Shown one piece after another: positions 1 through 11,100 of a DNA stretch of 64,000 nucleotides. The stretch lies in contig PYSS01000119.1 of NCBI GenBank assembly GCA_003049465.1, positions 1 to 64,000 on the forward strand. Direction: 5' to 3'. A program made the position numbers and the translations under genes. This stretch comes from Magnaporthiopsis rhizophila. Taxonomy: Eukaryota > Ascomycota > Sordariomycetes > Magnaporthales > Magnaporthaceae. The number at the start of each line of letters is the position of its first letter. Position 1 is the stretch's first letter. The notes under the pieces were generated by a model. That model ran no database searches. It was not told the DNA's origin and saw only the letters and a program-made list of their open reading frames with translations.

Positions 1-524
1 GGGGAGACCCTTGAGCCCTCGATCCGTGCCTCCAGCACGGAACTATGACGGGCAGGAGAATTTTGGGCGGGCCGGGTCGTTGTGCTTGAACGGGGAACGG
101 GACAGAATAAGGAGGCAAAGAGAAGGAACCCTAGGACAGTGTTTGGATCCTACTTTCCACGGATGGTAGCAGCCATTTTAATGTGACGATCAATACGGTG
201 GGCGTACAGTACTTTGTTTCTCATTCAGAAACAGCTGCAACCTGATGTGGCAAGGGAGTCGGTACAGCAAATGTTAAAATCCTGGCCAGATTTTATTTTA
301 GTTGTCCTAATGAGTGACTAAAGCTAACAGAAGATAACTCTTGACAAAGGAGAGGCTTTTCATGCTTGACGGGATTATCCTCTCCCCAGTATGAAAACCG
401 ACGAAATCTTCAAATGTTGACGTTAGTGCCAGATTATACCAAATTGGTGGAAAGCCGTCGATGCGGCCTCGGGGTCCTTACCAGCTTTGAGTCCAGGGCG
501 GTGCTTGTCAGGGTGTTGTTCTTT
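1..524. other. Intergenic, no gene recognised
   Basis: I see no convincing coding frame on either strand. The sequence nearest the next gene (about 430-524) probably holds the 3' untranslated region of the minus-strand secreted peptide gene. Confidence 0.5.
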
Positions 525-869
525 TTAAACGAACACGCAGCCGGTACCGCGCGAGCCGCAAACGGACTGTAGTTACGAACAACGTTAGTGCTATGTTTTA
601 TCCAGTCCGGTAGGAGAGCGAGCGGGGGTTTTTGAAAAACATACACGACGGCCTCCGGGGCAAGCCCAAAGGTCACAGGGCGAGGCCTGGCCGGGGCACT
701 GGCAGGGGAAGCCACGCTGAATGATGTTGCCACCAGCGCAGGCAGGGTGGATGCTGCGGCAGTTCTGGCGTTTCTCGAGCTGAGACTCCTCAACGGGCGA
801 CGAGTTCTCGGGGATCACGACGGCGGAGGCACCGAGGGCCAGGAGGGAGAGAACGGCGAAGAACTTCAT
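525..869 (-). CDS. Small secreted cysteine-rich protein (pre-pro peptide, 88 aa, two exons)
   Basis: Exons are 645-869 and 525-566; the intron 567-644 has a GTATGT donor and CTACAG acceptor and closes the frame to a TAA. The 88-residue product opens with a clear signal peptide (residues 1-16, MKFFAVLSLLALGASA), followed by a short acidic propeptide ending in the Kex2-type dibasic site LEKR (residues 31-34). The mature part of about 54 residues carries eight cysteines (residues 37, 44, 56, 58, 65, 70 and two in exon 2), enough for four disulphides. This is the layout of fungal small secreted cysteine-rich proteins: effectors, antimicrobial peptides or signals. I recognise no named family and assign no activity. 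A TATA box lies about 150 bp upstream, at 1016-1023. Confidence 0.75.
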
Positions 870-1015
870 TTTGGCGGTTGAGGAAAGTTGCTTTTGCGCT
901 GGGCTGGCGGTGCTGGCTTTGCTCTGGAAGTCTTGAAGGTCCGCGGTGTTCTGCTGCTGCTGCCTGGTGAGAAAAGAGAACAAGAAGGGACATCTCGAGG
1001 GGAGATGTTGCCCGG

Positions 1016-1023
1016 TTTATATA
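1016..1023 (-). promoter_or_regulatory. TATA box of the secreted peptide gene
   Basis: The minus strand reads TATATAAA about 150 bp upstream of the ATG at 869, in an otherwise GC-rich region. It fits a core promoter for the secreted-peptide gene, leaving a 5' leader of roughly 100-120 nt. Confidence 0.55.
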
Positions 1024-1029
1024 GATGTT

Positions 1030-3050
1030 TGTCGCGCTGCTCGTGGTCAACGTCGTCACCTTCAACCTCTTGGAGCCCTGGGTAACCTTGACATGAAGCT
1101 TGCGATGGCCACCAAGACAGGGCGACTACCTTCGGCCAAGTCGACTAACAACTAACAGGGAAGGTGATATCTACTGCGCCACTGGGGACGTCTGCTTTGG
1201 GGCATAAGTTTTGACGAACACCTGTAATGTGGGGAGAAAAGTGCCGGCACCAGGCCAAGTTATTGGCTCCCGTCTCTCGGATCGTGACCGACTGCCGGAT
1301 CCTCCGGCAGAAGCTTTCACTATAATCTCACGCCATGCGCTTACCCCCTCGACAATAGCAGGGATTCAAAACCCCTTTAGGTTGCTAATAGGTGTTTAAC
1401 CCCGGCTTGGCTCCGGCGGCCACGTAGGATGGCCATATTACTGCGGCGATCGTCGTCGGATTTGGGCAACAATTACTTTTTCAACTTTCTCCAGAGATCC
1501 CACCAGCTGCGGTCAGCGTTGTGCTCGCCCAGGGGCCCTGGTGGCCAATGAGAACGTCAAGGCTACTTGGTCACCGCCTCCGCCGATTAGGTAACTAAGA
1601 AAACCCATACGTCGTTCCGAAGTAGCCGAAATTTTGGTGAGAGGCGATCCAATACCTGCTGCGCGTCTGCTTGTAGCTTCCCGTTAAATAGCGAATGGCT
1701 TTACGCATGTGTTGCTGCTGCTGCTTGCAAGCAGATGGAAGTCAACGGCTGTTGGTATCGGCAGCTCCCTCGTCAAACTGACCGACCCAGTCGCATTTCC
1801 TATAAGCGGGAAGGGAGGGTTCCCCGTTCCCCGCAGTTCAACCAGAGTCAAGGCGGCTTACAACCCGACGACTCGAGTCCGAGCGGCCCATAATTAATCC
1901 TACGATCCAAGTCCGAGCGGCTCATGGTCCGACTACCCGAGTCCGAGTGACTTATAGGCGCTGTCCCGGTTTTCACCATAGGTGCCTACTCTGTAGAGAG
2001 TTGAAGACCTATATTGCTACAAGGCAGGTGTAAAAATTTCAGCTTGACCTCGCAATCCAGGAATTGCCTCGCTGTAGCTGCCTAAATCGCGTGGCCCCTG
2101 AGCCTCTTGTTACGAGCCTGGGTGACGCGGCCTCCGTGGCTGAGCCTCACCCCTGTGGCGGCCCGCGTCCTATCGCAGCGGGCCTCCTTACACTATCCCC
2201 CTTCTATGTAAGGGGATCCTCCAAGGTAGGATTGGGTGCATGGTGGTCCGGTTTGTTGATGCCCTCACCGTTGGTGATGAGTGGTTGGTGGCCAGCGGGC
2301 GTTGGGAATAGCCTCACTTTAGGTTGTGACAGTGAGGTCGGCGTGACTTTGGGTGGGGTGGGGTCGGGTCCGGCCGCGTGGGAGGCAGGAGCGGTTGGCC
2401 GGCGGGTCCTTTTGGGCAACGAATAATATCAACGGTGTTTTCGGCTTTTGCCACTCCGGTGGCGATGCCTTTTATTACGCGCATGTGGGGCAGTATCGAA
2501 AGCTTGGCGAAGTATATGTTGTCAGCATCGGGGTGCGGCGGAGCGACTTTCGGGCAAGGCCTAGTTGTCGAAAATGACCGTCGGCGAGAGTCAGCAAAAG
2601 GGATCGCGCGCCAGGTCTAAGCTGGGAAGATGGATATTACTTGGGTACCTCGACGGCCGTAGCAACCACGTATCCGTCCGTGATTGCAAGATCGTGTAGC
2701 ACGTACGTGGGGAAACGTCGAAATAGCAAGTGCTAAATGCCTTTGTTGTGCTGGATAGTAACACAGGACTAATGTATAAATTGCATAGGTTTAAGGGAGT
2801 GAAAACGGCAGCGGCCTCGCCTGCTTTAGCAGTTGTGTAATAGCGCTAGGTCCGCTAATGGTGACCTAGTATGGCGGTTCCGAGGGCGGGAGCTAGATCT
2901 AACGTATGCAAGTGATTGTAGAGGCCCCTCGCTGTGAACGGTCAGGCTGAAGATTGCGGGGTGCCCAACAACTTCAAGGAGCTGGACCATGTGCATTCCC
3001 GGGCGTTCCTGTGCCTCGCACCTAGTTATTGATGCCCTGATCACCTAATG
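1030..3050. other. 2-kb gene-poor stretch with a short degenerate repeat
   Basis: Only short, stop-rich frames occur here and none resembles a known protein. The one visible structure is a degenerate tandem repeat at 1841-1960. Base composition is mixed, without the strong AT bias of RIP-mutated transposon remnants. An old unrecognisable element cannot be excluded. Confidence 0.5.
1841..1960. repeat. Degenerate tandem repeat, four units of about 30-34 bp
   Basis: Four diverged units share the core AGTCCGAGCGGC (variants AGTCAAGGCGGC and AGTCCGAGTGAC), starting near 1841, 1871, 1905 and 1935. Each is followed by a CCAT/TCAT/TTAT-like tail. No coding frame runs through it. Confidence 0.55.
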
Positions 3051-3060
3051 CGTCGCGTCA

Positions 3061-3078
3061 AAAAAAAAAAAAAAAAAA
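3061..3078 (+). repeat. Poly-A run (A18) just upstream of the gasdermin-like start
   Basis: Eighteen consecutive A lie two bases before the ATG at 3081. An upstream in-frame ATG at 3048 would translate the run as polylysine. The start at 3081 is preferred because the conserved part of the protein begins there. Confidence 0.8.
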
Positions 3079-3080
3079 TC

Positions 3081-3935
3081 ATGGCGACGACCTTCAGCTT
3101 CAAGCCCTCGTTCCACCTCTGCCCAGACTTTAGCATCGACCCACCGCCGAACGGGCACCTCCGGCTCGGATCCGTTCTGCAGAGCCTCCAGCTGGACGGC
3201 GTGCTGGCCCCGCTCGACGCGGGCGACACGGCTTCCGTGCCCGACTCCCTCATCTTCCCCAAGGACAAACCCAGCTCTGAGAAGGCGGGGTTCAGATGCT
3301 CCCTAAAACGCCTCCGCGAGGTCGAGGGCGGCGTCTGGGGGAAGATTTTTGGCGGCTGGGGGGTGGGGCTGGGCGGCGACCCCTCGTTCTCGGCGCTACG
3401 CAGTCGCGAAGACGACGAGACCATCACGGTCGACAGGCTGCACGTGCGCTACTTCACCCCGACCATCGAGTACATGAAGACGGCTCTCGAGACGGACGCA
3501 GTGGCGCTGTACGTCCGGCGCACCAAACTTAAAAAGCCCGTGTGGATGGTCACCGGCCTGATGTGGACCGAGGGCGCCTCGCTCTCCAAGGTTGTGGCCA
3601 CAAAGGCGCGGCTGAAAAGCGGGATTGCCGGCGCCGCAGGCCTGCAGGTTTCGTGCGGCAGCGAGGATGACGTCGTGTCGCGCTTCGACGGGTCGACCCC
3701 GTTCGTGCTGGGCATGCGGGTGCGTAAGATCTGGTGGGACAGGCGTGGGGTTCGACAGGATAAACTCGACGTCGTCGGGGCGACTCTTGGCGACGACGCC
3801 GAGACGAAGAAGAAGGGCCTCCTCGCGGGCCTAAGATACGAAGACGACGAAACGCTGGGTTACGAGACGGTAGTGGACGGTGATACTTGGAGTGAAGGAG
3901 AGTCCGTGGTTTGGCTCTTGCCTGCATCCGAATAA
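3081..3935 (+). CDS. Fungal gasdermin-like pore-forming cell-death protein (RCD-1/HET-Q1 type)
   Basis: Single-exon protein of 284 aa, close to the usual length of fungal gasdermins (about 250-290). The N-terminus is the short phobic/polar pattern of the family (MATTFSFKPSFHL). Mid-protein blocks match the family in my reading: VDRLHVRYFTPTIEYM, PVWMVTGLMWTEGAS and FDGSTPFVLGMRVRKIWW. In the family, this region forms the membrane-inserting beta domain and a short C-terminal tail keeps the protein inactive until a protease removes it. Here a basic/hydrophobic stretch (KKKGLLAGL) precedes an acidic tail, a plausible cleavage zone by inference. The neighbour, convergent 210 bp downstream, is a subtilisin-like protease, as in Podospora HET-Q1/HET-Q2. 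Family membership is by sequence pattern only; no search was run. Confidence 0.75.
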   Translation: MATTFSFKPSFHLCPDFSIDPPPNGHLRLGSVLQSLQLDGVLAPLDAGDTASVPDSLIFPKDKPSSEKAGFRCSLKRLREVEGGVWGKIFGGWGVGLGGDPSFSALRSREDDETITVDRLHVRYFTPTIEYMKTALETDAVALYVRRTKLKKPVWMVTGLMWTEGASLSKVVATKARLKSGIAGAAGLQVSCGSEDDVVSRFDGSTPFVLGMRVRKIWWDRRGVRQDKLDVVGATLGDDAETKKKGLLAGLRYEDDETLGYETVVDGDTWSEGESVVWLLPASE

Positions 3936-4144
3936 CCCGTGTGATGTGGGCCCATACAAACTACCTGGTCGTCTCTCGGTATCCCAGAAGGCACATAACT
4001 TTCTCATCCCATATACTTTTCCTTCCCGCTATTTCCAATCCTACACACCGCCTAGTTCTTATTTGTCATATATTTTCCCATCTTGCATCTGGTTCCTCTG
4101 TGCCATTGCCTCACCCCCTGCTACTTGCCATGCCACATCCCCCC

Positions 4145-7100
4145 CTAGTGCGCCCGGAATTTCAGGTTAATAGTGTTCCATATATGCCGGCATCTCTCGT
4201 CATCCGCCTGCCAGCCTGGCCGCCACAGGTGCCACGGCGCCACGTAGCGGTATCCCCCAGAGTCGGCCGTCCCGCCTGTCGGCATGAGCAGCAGCATCTT
4301 GGCCATCTCGACAGGCTGGCTCAACTGCTCCCTCGTCCGCTTCGTGATCGCGTCCACGCGGAGCGAGAGGTCCATGGTCGTGGCGGCGGGGCCGGCGGCG
4401 ATGGGCGTCGCGAACGAGGTCCCGCACTTTCTCACAGCCTTGTACCTCGGCTGCAGTCTCCCGCTGCTGTCGTCCCATTCCCTCCGCATCAGCTCCACGC
4501 CCATGCCGAGGGTCATAAAATTATTGTCGTGGGCCTCGGGTGGTGGGTTGATGCCGCCGGCGCCGCCCAGCCCGTCTGAGGCGTGGACGGCGATTACCCA
4601 GGGGTTTAGAGTGGCTGGGAATGCTCGGCTGGCATTCTTGCCGCCGTTGGAGCCCGCTGCGAACATGGTGACGTTTGGTGGAGCTCTTTTGATGGCGGCC
4701 TCGATGCCCTCAACCAGGGCATTGTAGTGTTTTAGGGCCGTTAGCTCCGCTTGCCGGTCGTCCTCCTCACTCGGTGCTGGGCGCTGTAGGCCGAACGACA
4801 CCGAGATGATATCGACCTTCCAAATTTCCACAGCGTGTCGGATGGCCTGTTTAACGAACCGCGTAAAGTCAGTCTAACACCTCCAGGGTGTGGTATTGCA
4901 ACAGGGCGGTCTATTGACATAATATCGTAGGGCCACTCACTTTCGTGATATTCTCCGCCTGGTAGGTTTTTAAACTTGTTACTGTGGAAGACCTTGCCAA
5001 TGTAAATATTCGCCTCGGGGGCCACTTGGTGGAGGAGGTCGGCGCAGTTAGAGCCGTGCATCTCGTCGTCCTCATCGGCCACGTCCGCCTCTGGTCCCAC
5101 CCAGCTGTGGCACCATTCCTCCCGGATGCGGCCGTCGGCCTTCGCGGCCCTGATTCCAGGGTGCAGGAAGTCGACGCCCGTGTCGAGAACGGCTATGCGA
5201 ATTCGTCGAGGGTGTTCTTCCCCAGAAGGGTTTGAGACTATACGGGGTGCGACGAAGCGTGAGTAGGACGTATGGAAGTCCTCGAGGTTTGCGAAGAAGA
5301 TATCGGCGTTTTTGGCCTCTCTGTAGCATATGACCGGGTTAAATCTTGATGTCTATCAAGACATTGCGTCCTTGGGGCAGAACAAGGCGGGTCTAACCTT
5401 GAATTCTCGGCAACATCTAACCCGTCAAACAATGCGGCTTCGGGCAGAGTCGACGCAAAGCGAAGCGAAGAGTTGGGATTGTAGTGATTATTCAGGGGGG
5501 TGGGCAGGGAAAACTCGCCCATTGGGCCTTGGCTGGCTGGGACGGGTGGGTGAGCGCCTTGGACGGCTACGGTCTGAGCACAACCGCTCGCCCAGCGCAG
5601 ACTACTATCAATCTTGGCGAGGATGTCGAACACGAGCTGCCAAGCGATCTCCATTCGTGGTCTGTCGTGCGCCAGTATGCTCTGCGCGGTGTAAAGCGTG
5701 TGGAACTCAAGGCAGTTCTGGGCCGCGTGCAGGAAAGGGAGAGCTTCGAGGTCGACCTTCCTGCCGCAAGTGACCCGTTTCGTGTATTCCGCCAGCGTCC
5801 GCCGGAACCGCCTCCAATTCTCATGGAAGTCCTTACCGGATTTGGTGCGAAGGATTCGAAAGCTCCCCATCTGCTGTCCGGCGATATGCAGCAGCGACTT
5901 GGCTAGTAGGGTGAAGGGAGGTAGGGGCTTCGGGTCACCAGCATCGTCATCCTCGGCTCCTGAATCGATGACAGTGTCGAGATCGGCAAGTGACACGCAG
6001 TCCCAGCGGCGCTCGGCAGCCTCTGGCTCGTCACCGTCGATGACGATGAAGGGAGTGCGCTCCGCGTCCAAGGGCTCCAGAAACCGTATTCTTTTCGGCT
6101 CCCAAGTGTTGATGGCGTGGTCGGAGTTCATGGACAACATCAACCCTAGCACGAGCTTGACCGCCAGCGCGCGCCGCTGCTCGACAGTAAAAACGGCAGC
6201 ACTGCAACCTGCGTGGTCAATCAGATCCATTGAGAGTTCCTTTGCGAAATACTCGCGCTCAATCAGCGTCGAGAGATTGTTGTTCCCAGGAGCACTTTTG
6301 CCGTATCTCCGGCCTCTGCCGGGTAGGAGAGGAACGTGTATCGGTGGCATCTCGGTTCGGCCATCAGAACGCTCCTGAGTTCCTGAGATGTAGAATTCGA
6401 GGTCTCTATCCTCGCTGTATGCACTAGCGAGGGCTTTACAAAGCTTTGGTTTGCCAGGTCTGCACCGGGAAGAGTTGCCCGATCTGGTCCTCCAATGTCA
6501 GCCTCCCGATCCGTGCACAGCCAAAAGTCACCCTGTAGCACCGAGGACGGGCTTGCCGTGTCGGTCTGCTTACCGGAGCATGCGTATGCTGGCGTATTGC
6601 CAGTCGCCGCGGTCACACCCAGTGAAGAAGAACCGGACAACTGGTGCAGCGTCCATTGTCGTCGTATGGCGGCGGCCCGATATATCCTCCCAGCTGGGCA
6701 GCTGGAGGAGGAAGCTGTGCTTCCCTGGTTCACACAGCTGGAAATGTGATGATATGGCTCGGATAGCCTCGGCTATTTGCTGTCGGAAACTCTGGAGGGC
6801 CGTAAAAGAGGTGGCGAACGAGCCGGCGGTATTAGGATCAGATGTGTGACTTGAACCTGGAAACGAATCCACGGTGGAAGCTGGGGCTGATCCAATCGGC
6901 CGAGAGGCGAGAGTCTCTAATAGCCCTGGGGAGACCTTCAGGGTGCTGACAAAAATGTTGAAGTTCAGGATCTGCTCCTTCATGTAATCTACATCGGCCT
7001 CCATCTGCTTCCGGATCTCCTTCTGGGGTCGCCAGCGGGACGATGATTCACAAATGGAGACGAATGCCTCCGCTGTATCCACTTGGTCCGGAGTCGACAC

Positions 7101-7730
7101 ATTGAAGAGAAACGGTGCGGCGCCTGATCCTGGCAGGGGAATAAATTCCAGGTCGTTGTCTCGGGAGTGAGGAGCAGCGGCTACCGAGGACTTCAGATAT
7201 TCGACTAGATGCGCGAGCCTGGGATATACAGAGGGTTGGAGGCCCGCTGTCCCGCCTTCCAGGGGGACGAGGAGTGGATTGACCCTCGCCTCAAGAAGGG
7301 AGCAGAGGAGTTGGAGCTGTGAGAGCGGCCGGCTTCTGCCCATGGTCTCGAAGGACTCGTCGGGATCGCCGCTGTCGTATCCCATTTTCGCCTTGCCTCC
7401 CCCATGCCGGTCGGCCCGGCCTTCCCGGGCCGTGTGGAAGGACGCTGTGCTCGGCTCCGACGACGGGTCATCTCCGTCCGACTCCGGGTCGCTATACCAA
7501 CCATCCTCCTCCTCATAATCCGGCTGGGGCAGTGGCTCGGGCTGCAGGGTCGTGAAGGTCGTGCGGATGTGGATGTTGAGCTCCCTCAAAGCAGTCCACA
7601 GCTTGTGGACCCGAGTGCTCCTGGCGACCGCGCGATGGCGCGCCTGAAGCGTGTGCCCGACAGGTGCCTGGCTGCACTCGCGCGGTTGGGGGATCGGGTC
7701 CCGTTCGACGGTATCGCCGATGGGGGGCAT
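4145..7730 (-). CDS. Subtilisin-like (S8) protease with large N-terminal region, HET-Q2-like; apparently frameshifted
   Basis: The C-terminal part is a peptidase S8 domain with the full triad: Asp in AVLDTGVDF (about 5183), His in DEMHGSNCADLL (about 5062) and Ser in GTSFATP (about 4416), plus the oxyanion Asn in AAGSNGG. Upstream are roughly 390 poorly conserved residues and a helical region resembling the DUF7580 type seen in fungal immune-like proteins. Proposed introns: 6533-6573 (only 41 nt), 5321-5397 and 4874-4940. Two places do not join in frame. At 6436-6438 a TAA interrupts QTWQTKAL, while LCKALAS continues in another frame. The intron 4874-4940 has good splice sites but leaves the frame off by one. 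The start at 7730 is the first ATG of the long frame; an upstream exon is possible. In HET-Q2 this enzyme cleaves the gasdermin partner. Confidence 0.7.
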
Positions 7731-8175
7731 GGGGCCGCGTCGTGGAAGGAAACGCACGTGGCCCTAATCCCAGTCGGGTGCTCTGGGAGCGAATCAGCCA
7801 AGCACTCCAGGTTGATAAAACTCAAGGACGGAGACCAGCGGTCCCAATCTGCCCGGTGATTTTTTGCGCGCCGGCGTTGCTATCCCAGGAGCGCACTCGG
7901 GTACGCTTGTGTCTCTTCCCTACATCAAAAGCAAAGCTGGATCGCCGACGCCTCAGGCAGACATGCATTTACACCCGAATGGAGGGAAGACAGCCTGTCC
8001 GCCCAAATTGGATGACTGAGCCTTACCACGGGTCGTGATTCCCGCCAACGGCTGTCGACCTAAGGATGCCCCGCATGCCGAGTTGATCAAAGCTAGCACA
8101 AGGTAGGTCTTTGCAGCCTTTACTGGATTATGTGAAGACCTGGCCTTGTCGGCGACATTCGTCTCCTGCAACACC
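7731..8175. other. Divergent promoter region between protease and NLR-like gene
   Basis: 445 bp separate the two divergent starts. No TATA-like box stands out, and small frames here have no ATG-initiated conserved product. Shared regulation of the two genes is possible but is inference only. Confidence 0.4.
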
Positions 8176-11100
8176 ATGGCCAGTGGCGACTTGCCGGTTG
8201 ACGCTGCTGACCCGACGACGGCCAGCGACATAAGGAGCAGCCCCGCATACACGTTCGACAAGGTGTACACCGCATCGCTGATGTTGACGAGCGGAGAAGG
8301 CCCCCTAGTTTGCGAGTTCCGCAACCTGCTGGGCTGTTCGTGGTCGTTTGGCGCACACGAGATCGAAGGCTGGCTCGCGCATGTGGCCAGCCACCTGGGC
8401 GGACGGTTCCCCGCCAAATCGCTGTGCTGGTTTTGCGATAACGCCGTTTTTGACGGCGGCGAGACTGCATCCACCTTGACTAGCAACACCAAAAATGACA
8501 AGCGCCGGCTTCAGTTCGAACGACGACTGCGGCACGTGGCTGACCACGTCATCCTTGACGGCTACACGTACACGCACATGCGGCCCGACTATCACGTCAT
8601 CAGACACCTGTACGACCATGACATTATCTACAACGCCATCTTTGAGCAGTGCATGCAGCACACGGAGCTACCCGAGTCGCTGAGGGGAACAAGGCTCGCC
8701 GGGGCCGATAAGCCGGGCGCGTCGTCGCCGCGCGTGAGAGCCTCCCACCCTCCTCCCGCTGCCGATAAGCCGGGCGCGTCGTTGCCGCGTGTAAGTGCCT
8801 CCCGCTCTCTTTCCGGTGCCGATATCATACTTGGAAGCGGCGATCAAAATGGAGCGCCAATCGCGGCTGTCACGAGCAACTGCGAGTCGAATTTCTCGCG
8901 ATGCATCCGTCATCTGGAATCAACCGGCGAACAGGAGATAGCCACCGAACTGCGGCGGCTCGAAGCGAAATTCCTCGATTGGAAGGCGTATCTAGGAGTC
9001 TTCGCCCGGGGCAGTGCGAGCCTCGACCACCGTCTGGACCGCCAGGCGCAGCAGCGCGACCTTGTCCTTCTGGCCTTGGACATGCTCGACATGTCGCTGG
9101 CTCAAAGTACGCCGCTCACTATTCCCGTCGACGCGAATGTGTTCATTATGCTGACTATTCGTATTGCCGCAGTGACCACCGACCCCGACGACTCCGAATC
9201 GGGCGAGTCCTCGGATGGCGAAACGGACCGGCGGGCAGTCGAGCTGGGTGGCGTCCGGGGGTCTATCAACGGGCTTAGCAGACTAGCGATCCACATCCGA
9301 CTGTCTCCCACGTCGTCCCTCGATGCCCGCGTCCAAGCGTTTGGGGCCAAGAAGGCTGCGGAAATAGCCCCGTTCAAGGCCTTGGCAATGCTTGCCGTCA
9401 ACCGTCTTTACCCGGACTCTACCGATTGCATCCGTCGCCTGCTGGGCGAGGCGATGACAGACCGGTACACTAGGCTTCTGTACTGGAAGTACCACGACAG
9501 GAAACTGCGCCTCGACCGTCGCAGGGAGGATCATGTAACCGCACGGCACGACGTCTTCCCCCAAGGACAACAACGTCCCCCAGTGCCACCTGCAGCGCCG
9601 CGATCGCCAACCAAGTCGGAAATTTCCAGCCCCGCAAAGCCCGAGGAAAGTCAGGTGTCGTTTGGAACCGGCCTGCTGTCCAACACTATACCATCTAATC
9701 CGGCTTCCCGCGTCGTCATCCCACCTCGCGAAGGTGACATCCCAATCCAACGGAGAGCGGGCGCATCAACTGTTCTCGGAAGCAAGGCGAAGTTTCCGGA
9801 GCCTCCCAAGTTAAAGGATGGGGAGACTAGCTTGCCGTGCCCGCTTTGTCGGAAGATCTTCCCAGAGGCCAGCTTCAAAGACGTCGTGTGGTGGAGGTAG
9901 GTGCCTGTCCCATTCTGATACGCCATCAATAAATAGAAACCAGCTAACGCGAGACACATTAGACAGCATGTAAACGACGATCTCATCCCCTTTATTTGCC
10001 TTGTCGACGCGTGTTCGGAATCTTGCAAATACGCAAGCAGGGCTGAATGGAAGGCACACACCACGCATCACCACGGCAACCTCTGGTCCCGAAGCCGAAT
10101 GCCCAGAACGCGCGACCATATGCTAACAAAGCGGGGGGATACTTCGGGGTCCGGGGACATTCCATCTCCTGGAAACCCCACTGATGACTGCCCTTCATGT
10201 TGCCTGCCCCTCACACAACCTGGTAATAGCCCAAATCAGAGAGCAACAGCGCAGAAACCGTTGAACCAGCCCGGCCAAGAACCATCCGCATCGGACCCCG
10301 GAACAAAGAAGGCCAAGAAGTCGGTGCGGTTTAACGCTGCGGCTTCGGATCCTACCCCAGCCAGCGAGAATCTGGATCAAATCCCCCAAAGTCCCGCAGA
10401 TGTGGCACCATTCTCCACGCCAAGGACATTCAAGGACAGCCTTCTGGACCACATTGCCGAGCACATGCAGTTTCTCGCCCTCCTTACGGTGCGACTGGCG
10501 GTAAAGAGGGTCGCCATCAAGTCTGACGACCGCTCCTTCTCCAGCGCCCAGGAGGCCAGCAGCGACGGGACTCCCAGAAACCGGAGCACGCTCGATACTG
10601 ATATTGAGTTTTCCTCCGGAGACTCGCCTGGGGAGTCACCGGGGGATTTCGGAGATGTCCCTATGCCAAACATGAGTCCCGAGGACGCGGGTGCAAAGGA
10701 TAACTCCGGAGGGGAGGAAACACCTGTCCATTTTACAACGGCTGGCGCCGGGAAGAGGCGGGATGGGGACTTCGAAGCGAATACTTACACTTCGAGAACG
10801 CCCTGTCCGGCTGACCCGGTCAGGTCTTTGTGCACCGACGATTTCCATGAGTACCTTGAGAAATTCCATCCAACACAAGGAACCTGTCGGTGGATCGAAT
10901 GGAATGCCGCATTTCGAAACTGGCTCGACGGCAGGAAGCGTAAACTGTGGATTCACGGCAAACTGGGTGTTGGTAAAACATATTTGGCAGCGCATATTAT
11001 CCGCCACATGCGGTCCGAGGCCGAAAAGAGCATCCAGGTCGTCAACTGCTTTTAGATGAGAGGCTGGAGGAGCGCAATAACTTTGACACCATCTTGCGGT

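Noticed and set aside
3048..3080. Upstream in-frame ATG of the gasdermin-like gene
   Set aside because: It would add a polylysine segment from a poly-A run ahead of the conserved N-terminus; 3081 is the better start.
9897..9962. Two separate genes divided at the TAG at 9898-9900
   Set aside because: A textbook intron (GTAGGT, GCTAAC, TTAG) joins the two frames and rebuilds a conserved Cys/His block.
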